Shown here: in pieces, positions 16,776 through 25,237 of the stretch
Layout: each line of letters opens with the position of its first letter
Position numbering within the stretch: position 1 is the first letter of the stretch
Assembly: GCF_002188635.1 (NCBI RefSeq)
Contig: NZ_NINX01000034.1
Location: forward strand, 56,490 to 120,489
Length of the DNA: 64,000 nt
Direction of reading: 5' to 3'
DNA from: Pigmentiphaga sp. NML030171
Lineage (GTDB): Bacteria; Pseudomonadota; Gammaproteobacteria; Burkholderiales; Burkholderiaceae_B
Position numbers and translations under genes: made by a program
The notes under the pieces: model-generated
Databases searched by the model: none
What the model was told of the DNA's origin: nothing
What the model saw: only the letters and a program-made list of their open reading frames with translations

Positions 16776-18062
16776 TTGTTCGCATTCCATGTTGTCCATG
16801 CACACTCGACCCAGATTGCGTCCGCCTCGCCCGTGTCCACCACTTCCAACTTCGCTCCCGCTCCGCCGCCCGTTTCGTCCCGCCGTTGGGAACTGGACGC
16901 GCTGCGCGGATTGATGCTGGTCCTGATGACTTCCACGCATCTGCCTACCTGGTTCGCGATACCCGCGGGCCAGCCTTTCGGCTTTGTCTCGGCCGCGGAA
17001 GGCTTCGTCTTCCTGTCTGCGTACATGGCCGGGCTGGTGTACACCCAGCGCGCCGTGCGCGACGGCATTCCCGCGATGCGCCGCGCGTTCCTGCGGCGCG
17101 CATTGGTCATCTACGCGTGCCAGGCGGCGTGCCTGCTCTTCCTGTTCACGGTCATTGCCGCGCTGGGCATGAAATTCCACCAGCCGGCCGCGAACAACCT
17201 CATGTCGTTCTATCTGCATGCGCCGCTGACCGGCCTATGGACCGGACTGTTGATGATCTACAACCCGCCGCTGCTGGATATCCTGCCGGTCTACATCGTC
17301 TTCATGCTGGCGAGCCCGTGGATCCTGAGCCATGTCCTGCAAGGGGGATGGAAAACCGTGATGGCGGCCAGCATCGCGCTGTGGGGCGCCGCCCAGTTCG
17401 GCCTGTCGCGCGTGCTGTACGACGCGCTGGTGGCGGCGACCGGCCTGCCGGTGCCGTTCCGCGAGACCGGCTCCTTCGAGACCTTCGCCTGGCAACTGCT
17501 GTGGGTGCTGGGCCTGTGCCTGGGGGCCTACCATGCGCGGGTGCCGTCCGAGCGCCGCATCGTCTTCCCGTCATGGCTGGTCAAGGCAGCGGTGGGTATC
17601 GCGATACTGTTCTTCGTCTGGCGCCACATGACCGGGCTGGAACCTTTTCCCCAGAACGATCCGCTCAACCTGTGGTTCGACAAGTGGCACGTCGGGCCGC
17701 TGCGGCTGCTCGACTTCCTGGCGCTGGTCGTGGTGCTGCTGCACTACGGCGGCTGGCTGACCCGTCATCTGCCCCGCCTGCGGCTGCTGGAAACGCTGGG
17801 CGCCGCGTCGCTGCCGGTCTTCTGCGCCCATCTGGTCATCGTCCTGGTGGCGCTGGCCGTGGTGGGCGAAAGCCATCCGGGCAGGCCGCCGTGGTTCGAT
17901 CCGCTGATGTTCGCGCTCAGCATCGCCGCCATGTACGCCGTGGCCCGGCTGGTGCGCATGTTCGGCTCGGGGCCGAGGTCCGGGCAGGGCCGGCGGGCGG
18001 CGCCGGCGGCGCGTACGGGCGGCTCAGGGACGACGCTGAGCGTGGAGGCGGGGCAGGGCTAG
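16776..18062 (+). CDS. OpgC-domain membrane protein (acyltransferase-like)
   Basis: Up to 428 residues with about ten membrane spans. RRWELDALRGLMLVLM and the following THLP segment open an OpgC domain; FVFLSAYMAGLVY and the later LGAASLPVFCAHL also fit. OpgC-type proteins are inner-membrane transferases that decorate osmoregulated periplasmic glucans (succinylation in the founding example). The start is uncertain: TTG at 16776 gives the longest frame, GTG at 16833 would remove 19 poorly conserved residues, and neither has a clear ribosome site. No opgGH genes are adjacent. Confidence 0.78.
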   Translation: MFAFHVVHAHSTQIASASPVSTTSNFAPAPPPVSSRRWELDALRGLMLVLMTSTHLPTWFAIPAGQPFGFVSAAEGFVFLSAYMAGLVYTQRAVRDGIPAMRRAFLRRALVIYACQAACLLFLFTVIAALGMKFHQPAANNLMSFYLHAPLTGLWTGLLMIYNPPLLDILPVYIVFMLASPWILSHVLQGGWKTVMAASIALWGAAQFGLSRVLYDALVAATGLPVPFRETGSFETFAWQLLWVLGLCLGAYHARVPSERRIVFPSWLVKAAVGIAILFFVWRHMTGLEPFPQNDPLNLWFDKWHVGPLRLLDFLALVVVLLHYGGWLTRHLPRLRLLETLGAASLPVFCAHLVIVLVALAVVGESHPGRPPWFDPLMFALSIAAMYAVARLVRMFGSGPRSGQGRRAAPAARTGGSGTTLSVEAGQG

Positions 18063-18070
18063 GGACGCGC

Positions 18071-18781
18071 CTAGCGCACGTGGCTCGCGATGACCGACGT
18101 CCAGAGCGCGTAGCCGGCGTCGTTCAGATGCAAGGCGTCGTCGCGGAACAGCTCGGCCCTGGGCATGCCCTCGGACGTCAGCATGGGGGTGAAGACATCG
18201 ATGTAGTCGGCGTTGGGCACGCTTTGCGTGTAGGCCTTGATGAGCGCGTTGGTGGCGCGTGCCTGCGGAATCAGCGAGTAGCGCGCCGGGCTCGGCTTGA
18301 TCGAGATGTAGGCGATCCGGGTATCGGGCAGGGCATGGCGCACGCCTTCGACGAAGACCTTGAAGCTGTCCAGGATCTGGCCGGGCGACCGGCCCTCGGC
18401 CAGGTCGTTGTCGCCGGCGTAGACGAGGACGATGCGGGGCTGGTAGGGAACGACCAGCCGCGTCAGGTGGCGGGCGCAGTCGATCATGCGCGAACCGCCG
18501 AAGCCGCGCTTGAGGACGGGGAGATCCTTGAACCGGGTTTCCAGATCGTTCCACAGGCGTATGGACGAACTGCCTATGAACAGGATGCCGCCGGGAGCCG
18601 GCGCATGCAGGCGGTCGGCCTGATCGAACGCGGCGAAGCTGGCCGCCCACTGCGTATCGGGCACGGCCGGCGCGCTGTCCGCCGGATCGGCCGCGCAGGC
18701 GCTGCCCGCCGCGAGCAACAGGGCGAAAACGGCAAGGCGAGACCTCATGGGGCGTGCGGGAACAACGCGGCGACGAAACAT
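18071..18781 (-). CDS. SGNH/GDSL-type esterase, secreted
   Basis: Up to 236 residues. A signal peptide ends near GSACAAD. ILFIGSSSIRLW carries the block-I nucleophile serine, FGGSRM the glycine, VYAGDNDLAEG the asparagine, and DDALHLNDAGY the catalytic Asp-X-X-His. The fold covers lipases, carbohydrate esterases and TesA-like enzymes. The start could be ATG 18781 or 18748; both leave a usable signal peptide. It is convergent with the OpgC-like gene, and a role in removing acyl groups from glycans is a speculative link. Confidence 0.82.
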   Translation of the reverse strand: MFRRRVVPARPMRSRLAVFALLLAAGSACAADPADSAPAVPDTQWAASFAAFDQADRLHAPAPGGILFIGSSSIRLWNDLETRFKDLPVLKRGFGGSRMIDCARHLTRLVVPYQPRIVLVYAGDNDLAEGRSPGQILDSFKVFVEGVRHALPDTRIAYISIKPSPARYSLIPQARATNALIKAYTQSVPNADYIDVFTPMLTSEGMPRAELFRDDALHLNDAGYALWTSVIASHVR

Positions 18782-18948
18782 CCATCATACCGGCAGCCGC
18801 GCGCCTGTGGCCTCGAATTTGTTGCCGATGTGGTGCCAGTCGCCACAAGAATGGCACGAATGTAAACTTTTGATAGCGCGGCGGACCTCTTCGTAAATCC
18901 TGCACTCCAATGGTCTAGGATCGAAAGACGGACTCTCGGAGGCCAGCC

Positions 18949-19254
18949 ATGAACCAAGTCGTCGAACACGCCGCCGTTCAATATTTCCTGAAGTCCCGGG
19001 TGCACGATCTGCCGGAGGGACAGTTCCGGGGTTATGTCGAGGTGAAGGCCCGCTCCGGCAAGGACATGCTCGACAGCCGGCTCAAATACTGCCCGTTGAT
19101 ACGCGGTACCTGGAACGAGGCCATCGAGGACGCCGAGCGCCTGGCCGAGAGCATGCGCGCCTCGGAGTACCACGACGGGGAGTGCTTCGTCTTTTCCACC
19201 CGCGGCGCCAGCAGCTTCGACGCGCTGATGAACATGTTCGCCAGCGCGCGCTGA
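18949..19254 (+). CDS. Hypothetical protein, 101 residues
   Basis: Not recognised. A strong ribosome site (GGAGG, 8 bp before ATG) and balanced composition support it as real. It is soluble, lacks a signal peptide, has mixed charge, and contains a single cysteine pair far apart (KYCPL and GECFV). The C-terminus FSTRGASSFDALMNMFASAR may form a helix. It is divergent from the SGNH gene and convergent with the SDR gene. Confidence 0.7.
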   Translation: MNQVVEHAAVQYFLKSRVHDLPEGQFRGYVEVKARSGKDMLDSRLKYCPLIRGTWNEAIEDAERLAESMRASEYHDGECFVFSTRGASSFDALMNMFASAR

Positions 19255-19260
19255 TACGGT

Positions 19261-20127
19261 CTAGCCGTTGATGATTTCCCCACCGTTGGGGTGCAGCACC
19301 TGGCCAGTCATGTAGCTGGCGTCGTCCGACGCGAGGAATACGTAGCAGGGAGCCACTTCCTCCGGCTGGCCGGGCCGCTTCATGGGAACCTTGGACCCGA
19401 AGGTCGAGACCTCCTCGGCACTGAACGAGGCGGGGATCAGCGGGGTCCAGATCGGCCCGGGCGCCACCGCGTTGACGCGGATGCCACGCTCGACCACGGC
19501 CGACGACAGTGAACGGGTGAAGGCGACGATCGCTCCCTTGGTGGCGGCGTAGTCGATCAGATGCGAACTGCCGCGATAGGCGGTGACGGACGTGGTGTTG
19601 ATGATGGCACCGCCGGACATCATGTGCGCGAGGGCTTCCCGGGTCAGGTTGAACATGCCGAAGAAATTCGTGCGGAAGGTCCGTTCCAGCTGGGCGCTGT
19701 CGATGTCTTCCAAGGCCCTGCGCGGATGTTGTTCGCCGGCATTGTTCACGAGGACGTCGATGCGGCCGAGCTCTTCCATTGCGCGCCGCACGACTTCCCG
19801 GCAGTGCGATTCGCTGCCGATGTCCCCCGCCATTCCCACGCAACGGCGTCCGGCCTGGGTCACCAGCCGGCGGGTTTCCTCGGCGTCGGCGGTCTCGTCC
19901 AGGTAGGTGAAGAGGATGTCCGCGCCTTCCTTGGCGAAGGCCACCGCCACGGCGCGCCCGATGCCGCTGTCGCCGCCGGTGACGATGGCGCAGCGGCCCT
20001 CCAGCTTGCCCGAGGCCCGGTAGTCCGGCCGTGTCGTCCTGGGCTCCGGATGCATGTCTTCCTGCATGCCGGGTTGCCGGGGTTGCTGCTGAGGGGGCAG
20101 GGTCTGCGGATTGGATTTGCCTGGCAT
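19261..20127 (-). CDS. SDR family oxidoreductase (YghA-like)
   Basis: 288 residues. An N-terminal Pro/Gln-rich tail (MPGKSNPQTLPPQQQP) precedes a Rossmann domain: VTGGDSGIGRA cofactor loop, NNAGEQ, catalytic Ser in NTTSV, Tyr and Lys in IDYAATKGA, and PGPIWTPL. Tail plus domain resemble the YghA/GsiB-like 'general stress' SDR group, which reduces aldehydes or ketones with NAD(P)H. GGGAGAA precedes the ATG. Convergent with the preceding hypothetical gene. Confidence 0.88.
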   Translation of the reverse strand: MPGKSNPQTLPPQQQPRQPGMQEDMHPEPRTTRPDYRASGKLEGRCAIVTGGDSGIGRAVAVAFAKEGADILFTYLDETADAEETRRLVTQAGRRCVGMAGDIGSESHCREVVRRAMEELGRIDVLVNNAGEQHPRRALEDIDSAQLERTFRTNFFGMFNLTREALAHMMSGGAIINTTSVTAYRGSSHLIDYAATKGAIVAFTRSLSSAVVERGIRVNAVAPGPIWTPLIPASFSAEEVSTFGSKVPMKRPGQPEEVAPCYVFLASDDASYMTGQVLHPNGGEIING

Positions 20128-20188
20128 CGTCGTTCTCCCATGAAAAAGAAACGGGCCGACGAGTCCAGCAACTTGCGTGCCGCGGCTT

Positions 20189-20827
20189 CTACCGCGGCGC
20201 GGCGAAGGCCTCCGGACTTTCGTACTGAATGTCCAGCAGTTCGAACACCTGCATGGCCAGCTCCACGCAGGCATTGGTGAGCTGCCAGGGAAGCGTGGCC
20301 GGGATGCGGTCCTGCAGCAACAGCTTGGTTGCCGCGAGGTGGGGGATAGGGTCCAGCAGCCGATGGCCGAAGGCGCCCAGCAGCTCGTCGGTAGCGGCCT
20401 GCGCCATGCGATGGGCCGCCGGGTCCGCCGGCCATTGCGAGGGCAGCCCCCAGGCGCGCGGCATCCACTCCAGGTCGCGCAGCACGGTGCGCATGTCTTC
20501 GTGAGAGTCGCGGAAGGGCAGCAGGACCAGATCGGCCAGGTTCGCGAGATGGCTGTCGGTGTCCGAACGGTTGCCGCCACCGTCGATGACGCCGAACCAG
20601 TCGCCCACGTCGTTCAGCGTGGCGACGACCTTGGCCAGGTTGCCGGCGTCGCGCGCGTCGAAAGGCAGGTAGAGCCGGTTTTCCTTGGACAGGCGTTCAC
20701 GCTCGAGATCGGTCAGCACGCACACCACGCGCTTGCCCAGCAGCGCCATGCCGTGCGAGATCATGTGCGACAGCGTGGTCTTGCCGGTACCTCCCTTGTT
20801 TCCCAGCACGCATACGATCTGGGCCAT
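20189..20827 (-). CDS. ParA/MinD-like P-loop ATPase (orphan)
   Basis: 212 residues with a deviant Walker A motif, VLGNKGGTGKTTLS (about 7-20), where the signature lysine precedes the glycines as in ParA/MinD/MipZ. VIDGGGNRSD marks the Walker-B/Switch region. It is shorter than typical ParA and no ParB partner or centromere-like repeats are nearby. GGGGAGGTC precedes the ATG. Such orphans position cell components or act in nucleotide-dependent assembly; no specific cargo is suggested here. Confidence 0.8.
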   Translation of the reverse strand: MAQIVCVLGNKGGTGKTTLSHMISHGMALLGKRVVCVLTDLERERLSKENRLYLPFDARDAGNLAKVVATLNDVGDWFGVIDGGGNRSDTDSHLANLADLVLLPFRDSHEDMRTVLRDLEWMPRAWGLPSQWPADPAAHRMAQAATDELLGAFGHRLLDPIPHLAATKLLLQDRIPATLPWQLTNACVELAMQVFELLDIQYESPEAFAAPR

Positions 20828-20944
20828 GACCTCCCCTGGGCGGGCACGGACGCGGGCCGTACCTGTCCAGCAGTATGGACGGGGCACGGCCGCGCCGAAA
20901 GCGCGAATAACGGGGGATAGCGGCGGTTGTTCGGCGCCGGATGC

Positions 20945-21958
20945 TCAGGCGGCGCGGCGTTCGGCCGCGTTGGCCACGACCTGCCAGGCGGCGTCGATCA
21001 GGGCGGGATCATTGGCGGCCAGCAGGCGGTTGTCGGAAAGCATCTGGCGCCAGCGGCGGGCCCCGCCCTGCGTGTTGAACAGGCCCAGCATGTGGCGGAC
21101 CACCGAGCGCAGCGGCACTCCGCCGGCCACCTGCCGGCCGGCGTAGTCCATCATCGCCCGCACCACGGCTTCGTCGCCGGGAATGGGGGTTTCCGGCCAC
21201 AGCCGGCGGGACAGCTCGGACAGCACGCGAGGCCGGTGATAGGCCTCGCGCCCGAGCATGACGCCGTCCAGCTCGCCGCCGCCTTGGCCGACGTGCGCCA
21301 GCGTGTCGCCGGGGTCCGTCAGGCCGCCGTTGAGCACGATCAGGGTCCGCGGGAAGTCGCGCTTGAGCTGGCGCGCCACGTCGTAGCGCAGCGGCGGAAT
21401 TTCGCGGTTTTCCTTGGGCGACAGGCCCTTGAGCACGGCGTTGCGGGCGTGGACGATGAAGACCTCGCAGCCCGCCTCGTGCACGGTGCCGACGAAGTCG
21501 CGCACGAAGCCGTAGGACTCGTCGTAGTCCAGGCCGATGCGGTGCTTGACCGTGACCGGGATATCGACCGCGTCGCGCATGGCCTTGACGCAATCGGCCA
21601 CCAGCGCCGGCGTGGACATCAGGCAGGCGCCGAACGCGCCTTTCTGCACCCGGTCCGACGGACAGCCGCAGTTCAGGTTGATTTCGTCGTAGCCCCAGTC
21701 CTGGCCGGCCCGGGCCGCGCGCGCCAGGGCCTCCGGTTCGTTGCCGCCCAATTGCAGCGCGACCGGATGTTCGCTGTTGTCGAAATCCAGGTGCCGGGCC
21801 GCGTCCCCGTAGAGAATCGCGCCGGTGGCGATCATCTCGGTGTACAGGCGGGCATGCGGGGACAGCAGCCGGTGGAAGTAGCGGCAATGGCGGTCGGTCC
21901 AGTCGATCATGGGCGCGACACACAGCGCCCAGCCGCCAAGTCGTTGATTTGAAAGCAT
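20945..21958 (-). CDS. dusA: tRNA-dihydrouridine(20/20a) synthase
   Basis: 337 residues of the Dus family. The FMN barrel begins with CVAPMIDWTDRHCRYF, the active-site loop is NLNCGCPSDRVQKGAFGACLM with the proton-donating Cys in GACLM, and GRNAVLKGLSPKENR-type residues belong to the DusA subfamily. It reduces U20/U20a in the tRNA D-loop using FMN and NADPH. The length is normal for DusA. It is divergent from the small secreted protein at 22034. Confidence 0.95.
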   Translation of the reverse strand: MLSNQRLGGWALCVAPMIDWTDRHCRYFHRLLSPHARLYTEMIATGAILYGDAARHLDFDNSEHPVALQLGGNEPEALARAARAGQDWGYDEINLNCGCPSDRVQKGAFGACLMSTPALVADCVKAMRDAVDIPVTVKHRIGLDYDESYGFVRDFVGTVHEAGCEVFIVHARNAVLKGLSPKENREIPPLRYDVARQLKRDFPRTLIVLNGGLTDPGDTLAHVGQGGGELDGVMLGREAYHRPRVLSELSRRLWPETPIPGDEAVVRAMMDYAGRQVAGGVPLRSVVRHMLGLFNTQGGARRWRQMLSDNRLLAANDPALIDAAWQVVANAAERRAA

Positions 21959-22033
21959 AATGCCGCAATCATAACCCGCCGTGCGGCTTAACCGATATCA
22001 TTGCCGTCACGTCCAGACCCGGAGATCTCTTTC

Positions 22034-22411
22034 ATGCGCAAGCAATTCCTTGCCGCCACGCTGTTGCTGGCCGCCTCGGCGGGCACGGCCTACGCCGCCA
22101 ATCTCAGCTTCCTGAACCAGTCCATCCTGGTGCGTATACCCAAGGCCCAGGTCCCCGCGTTCTCGACCGAGGTGGGGCGCGTCCTGAACGACGTGGCCGA
22201 TGGCCAGCAGGCGACCTGGACCAGCAAGGCCGAGCGGTCGCGCCAGGTGCCCGTCAGCGTCACGCTGGCGCCGAAGAACACCACTCGCACCAGCAAGGGC
22301 CAGACCTGCCGCTTCCTGGCGGCCGACGTCGCGCAGGGAACGGCGAAGGAGAACTGGGGGTTCTGGTTCTGCAAGCAGGAGAACGGCGCCTGGCGCGCGA
22401 GCGGGATGTAG
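22034..22411 (+). CDS. Small exported protein, RT0821/Lpp0805-like surface protein
   Basis: 125 residues: a signal peptide with hydrophobic core ending TAYAAN, then a compact domain with VPVSVTLAPKNT, CRFLAADV and WFCKQENGAWRAS. The cysteine pair and terminal 'C-K-x-x-x-G-x-W' pattern resemble RT0821/Lpp0805 surface-antigen C-terminal domains, whose function is unknown. Start 22034 is preceded by GGAG; the longer frame from 22001 would lack a signal peptide at its end. Confidence 0.65.
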   Translation: MRKQFLAATLLLAASAGTAYAANLSFLNQSILVRIPKAQVPAFSTEVGRVLNDVADGQQATWTSKAERSRQVPVSVTLAPKNTTRTSKGQTCRFLAADVAQGTAKENWGFWFCKQENGAWRASGM

Positions 22412-22446
22412 GCCGGCAAAGCGAATGCCGCGGCGCCTGCGCGCCG

Positions 22447-23454
22447 CTATTCCAGCTTGAGTCCCAGCCGCTTGATCACCCCGCCCCAGCGGCGCGTGTC
22501 GGTCTCGATGCGCGCCGCCATCTCGGCTGGCGAGCCGCCCGTGGCGTCCCAGCCCTGCGCCGCCAGCTTGGCCCGCACCGGGGCCGACCGCAGGATGGCG
22601 TTGATCTCTTTCGCCAGCATGGCCGCCACCGGCGCCGGCGTGGCGCGCGGCGCGTAGGCGCCTATCCACAGCTCCGCGGCAAAGCCCGGCAGGCCCGCGG
22701 CCTGGGCGACGGTCGGCACCCCCGGCGCCAGCGGCGAAGGCTGCGCCGACGTGACGCCCAGTACGCGCACCTTGCCCGCCTTGGCCTGTTCGATGGCCCC
22801 CGAGGGCGCCATGAACCCCGCCTGGATCTGTCCGCTCATCACGGCCATGGTGACCTGCGGGAAGCCCTGGTAGGGGACGTGCATCATCCGGATGCCGGTT
22901 TCCTGCGCGAACAGTTCGCCCGTCAGGTGCGAGCCCGAACCCACACCCACCGACCCGTACGAGATCTCCTTGTGGTGGGCGCGCGCGTCGTCCACCAGCT
23001 CGCGCAGCGTGGCATAGGGCAGCTTGGGATCGATGACCAGGATCTGCGGGCTGACCGCGGCCAGGGACAGCGGCTGCAGGTCCCGGGCGACGTCGTAGGG
23101 CAGGTTGGGATAGAGCAGGGCCGAGGTGGTCAGCGGACCGTGGGCGGTCACGCCGAAGGTATGGCCGTCGGTGGCTCGCGCGACCAGGTCGACGCCGATG
23201 TTGCCGGCGGCGCCGGGTTTGTTCTCGACGATGACCGGCTTGCCCAGCTTCTGAGACAGCGGCTCGGCGATCAGTCGGGCCACCGTGTCGGGCGAGGTGC
23301 CGGCGGGAAAGCCCACGATGAGCTTGACCGGCTGGGTGGGCCAGGGGGCGTCGGCGCCGCGCGTCATTCCCGTGGCGAGCAGGCCGCCCGACAGGACGGC
23401 GAAGGCGAACAGCGTGCGCCGCCGCGGCGCGGAACGGTGCGAAAGGCAGGGCAT
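22447..23454 (-). CDS. Bug family substrate-binding protein
   Basis: 335 residues: signal peptide, then WPTQPVKLIVGFPAGTSPD, IVENKPGAAGNIG and SYGSVGVGSGSHL, all Bug/TctC landmarks. GGAG sits 8 bp before the ATG. It is the last gene of a three-gene minus-strand cluster led by a TauD-family dioxygenase and an MqnA-like protein, and no TctA/B genes are nearby, so its membrane partner must be encoded elsewhere or it may serve a sensor role as some Bug proteins do. Confidence 0.9.
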   Translation of the reverse strand: MPCLSHRSAPRRRTLFAFAVLSGGLLATGMTRGADAPWPTQPVKLIVGFPAGTSPDTVARLIAEPLSQKLGKPVIVENKPGAAGNIGVDLVARATDGHTFGVTAHGPLTTSALLYPNLPYDVARDLQPLSLAAVSPQILVIDPKLPYATLRELVDDARAHHKEISYGSVGVGSGSHLTGELFAQETGIRMMHVPYQGFPQVTMAVMSGQIQAGFMAPSGAIEQAKAGKVRVLGVTSAQPSPLAPGVPTVAQAAGLPGFAAELWIGAYAPRATPAPVAAMLAKEINAILRSAPVRAKLAAQGWDATGGSPAEMAARIETDTRRWGGVIKRLGLKLE

Positions 23455-23497
23455 GGATGTCTCCTGTTTTTGGATGGATGAAGGACGGGCGGGGATC

Positions 23498-24277
23498 TCA
23501 GGTTTCCAGGGCCACGGCGGGGGGCAGGACCTGGGCCATGCGGCGTATGCCCGCTTCGGCGGCCTCGCCCAGTTCGAACTCGAAATTGCCGAGCAGCGCG
23601 CGCAGCGCCGCGGGGGCCGAGGCCACGCCGTGGCGCGCGCAATGGCGTTCGATGGCCAGGTCCGGTTGGCTGGCATATCGGGACAAGGAGGCCGCCAGGC
23701 CGGCGCGCAGCGGTTCCAGCGCGTCGTCCGCCAGGTCCCGGCGGCGTACCCACACCGCCGAGACCACCGGGGTGCCTTGCCACTCCCACCATTCCCGCCC
23801 GAGGTCGTGGACGTGTGGGAAACGTCCCCGCGCCGCTTCCTCGACAGCCTGGTCCTGGATCAGCAATCGGGGCATGGATGGGTCGGCGGGCAGACCGCGC
23901 CGCCAGCGGCCGATGCGCAGCCCGTACTTGTCGGCCAGGATGGCATGCAGCACCCGCAGCGACGTGGCGGTCTCGTCGCAGATCGCGATGTCCGCGCCGT
24001 CCAGCTCATGGATGGGGCGCGGCGAGAACAGCAGCACGCTGCCCGCGCGCTCGCGGTAGGCCAGGCCCAGCCCGCCCAGGCGCGGCCATTGGTCGCCGCG
24101 CGCCAGCCAGTCCACGGTGGCCATGGGCGTGGCGTCCAGCAGGCCGGCATCCGCCATGGCCAGGACCGTGCTGGAGACGCACGGAACGCGCCGGACGGGC
24201 CAGTCCTCGCTACCGACGTAGAACGGGATCCAGGGCACCGACTGGAAATGCCCGACGCGCAGGCCGGCCTCACGCAT
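23498..24277 (-). CDS. MqnA-family (chorismate dehydratase / periplasmic-binding fold) protein
   Basis: 259 residues. MREAGLRVGHFQSVPWIPF at the N-terminus and DLGREWWEWQGTPVVSAVW in the middle match the MqnA/MqnD family layout, with LLIQDQAV preceding it as the family's 'LLIGDxAL' strand. There is no signal peptide. True MqnA makes 3-enolpyruvoyl-benzoate for futalosine menaquinone synthesis, but no other mqn gene is present and it sits between TauD-like and Bug genes, so another small-acid dehydration or binding job is more likely. Its start overlaps the TauD stop (ATGCGTGA); ATG 24292 is an alternative. Confidence 0.7.
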   Translation of the reverse strand: MREAGLRVGHFQSVPWIPFYVGSEDWPVRRVPCVSSTVLAMADAGLLDATPMATVDWLARGDQWPRLGGLGLAYRERAGSVLLFSPRPIHELDGADIAICDETATSLRVLHAILADKYGLRIGRWRRGLPADPSMPRLLIQDQAVEEAARGRFPHVHDLGREWWEWQGTPVVSAVWVRRRDLADDALEPLRAGLAASLSRYASQPDLAIERHCARHGVASAPAALRALLGNFEFELGEAAEAGIRRMAQVLPPAVALET

Positions 24278-25130
24278 AGTGGACGTAGGCATAGCCGCGA
24301 TGCATCAGCCGCTGGCCGCCCTGATAGTCCGCGGGCGAGGCCGAGTGCAGCGAGGCGCGGTTGTCCCAGAAGACCAGGTCGCCGACCTGCCATTTGTGGC
24401 GGTAGACCGCCTCGGGGCGGGTCGCGTGGGCGACCAGTTCGGCGGACAGCCGCTGCGCTTCCTCGTCGGAATAGCCGCTGATGCCCCGGACCAGGGTCGG
24501 GCTGATGAAATACAGCGGGCGGCCGGTTACCGGATGGCGCTGCACCAGGTCGTGTTCCCGGTCGGGCCACTTGGCGCGGTCGGCTGCCGACAGGGGCCGG
24601 GCCGAGCCGGGGTTGCGGGCCAAGAGATAGTCGTTGTGCTGGTTGAAGTTGTGGACCACGGTCCTGCCGTCGATGCGGGCCTTCAGGTCCGCCGGCAGCG
24701 TGTCGTAGGCCCTGCCCATGCTGGCGAACAGGGTGTCGCCGCCGATTTGCGGCGTCATCACGCAGTACAGCATCGTGACCCCGTCGACGTGCTGGTCGCT
24801 GGCCGTGTCGCTGTGCCACAGGTTGCCGTAGCGGTCCAGGAAGGCCGACGGCGTGCCGTCGGGATGCCGGGTGTTGCCCACGCGGCCGATCTCGGGCGTG
24901 CCCGGCACGTGGAACTCCTTGCGCTGCGAGATCTTGGGCGTGCCGAAGCGGCGCAGCAGCCCGGCCTGCGCGGGCGCGGCCAGCGATTGCCCGCGCACGA
25001 CGACGACGGAATGGCGGTGATAAGCGTCCAGCAGCGACTGGAACTGCTCGTCGTCCAGGGGTTGGCTGAGGTCGCAACCCAGGACTTCCACTCCCACGTC
25101 GGGGTGGAGGGGGCGCAAGGCAAGCGGCAT
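24270..25130 (-). CDS. TauD/TfdA-family Fe(II)/2-oxoglutarate dioxygenase
   Basis: 286 residues of the double-stranded beta-helix fold. WHSDTASD supplies the His-X-Asp iron ligands and ASLHSASP near the C-terminus the distal His, with the following arginine-rich strand (RLMHRGYAY) for 2-oxoglutarate. The family hydroxylates sulfonates, phenoxyacetates and related acids, releasing the side group. It leads the cluster with the MqnA-like and Bug genes and is divergent from a LysR gene at 25238. Substrate unknown. Confidence 0.88.
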   Translation of the reverse strand: MPLALRPLHPDVGVEVLGCDLSQPLDDEQFQSLLDAYHRHSVVVVRGQSLAAPAQAGLLRRFGTPKISQRKEFHVPGTPEIGRVGNTRHPDGTPSAFLDRYGNLWHSDTASDQHVDGVTMLYCVMTPQIGGDTLFASMGRAYDTLPADLKARIDGRTVVHNFNQHNDYLLARNPGSARPLSAADRAKWPDREHDLVQRHPVTGRPLYFISPTLVRGISGYSDEEAQRLSAELVAHATRPEAVYRHKWQVGDLVFWDNRASLHSASPADYQGGQRLMHRGYAYVHYA

Positions 25131-25177
25131 GGCGGGGTCTCCGGAAAAGTTCTTGACGTGCCGCCACCTTAATCCTC

Positions 25178-25195
25178 ATTCTATTTCTATAGAAT
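25178..25195. promoter_or_regulatory. Candidate LysR operator (ATTCTAT-N4-ATAGAAT)
   Basis: A perfect 7-bp inverted repeat with a 4-bp centre in the 107-bp gap between the divergent TauD-like and LysR genes. The inner T-N11-A pattern matches LysR boxes, and the AT-rich sequence around it stands out against its neighbours. Confidence 0.5.
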
Positions 25196-25237
25196 CCACC
25201 AAAAAGCGCGATCATTGTTCGCGAAAACAGAGAGGTC

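Noticed and set aside
18852..18870. Sigma-54 promoter (TGGCAC followed by TT-rich sequence) before the gene at 18949
   Set aside because: The -12 element TTGC is not at the required spacing after TGGCAC, so the match is incidental.
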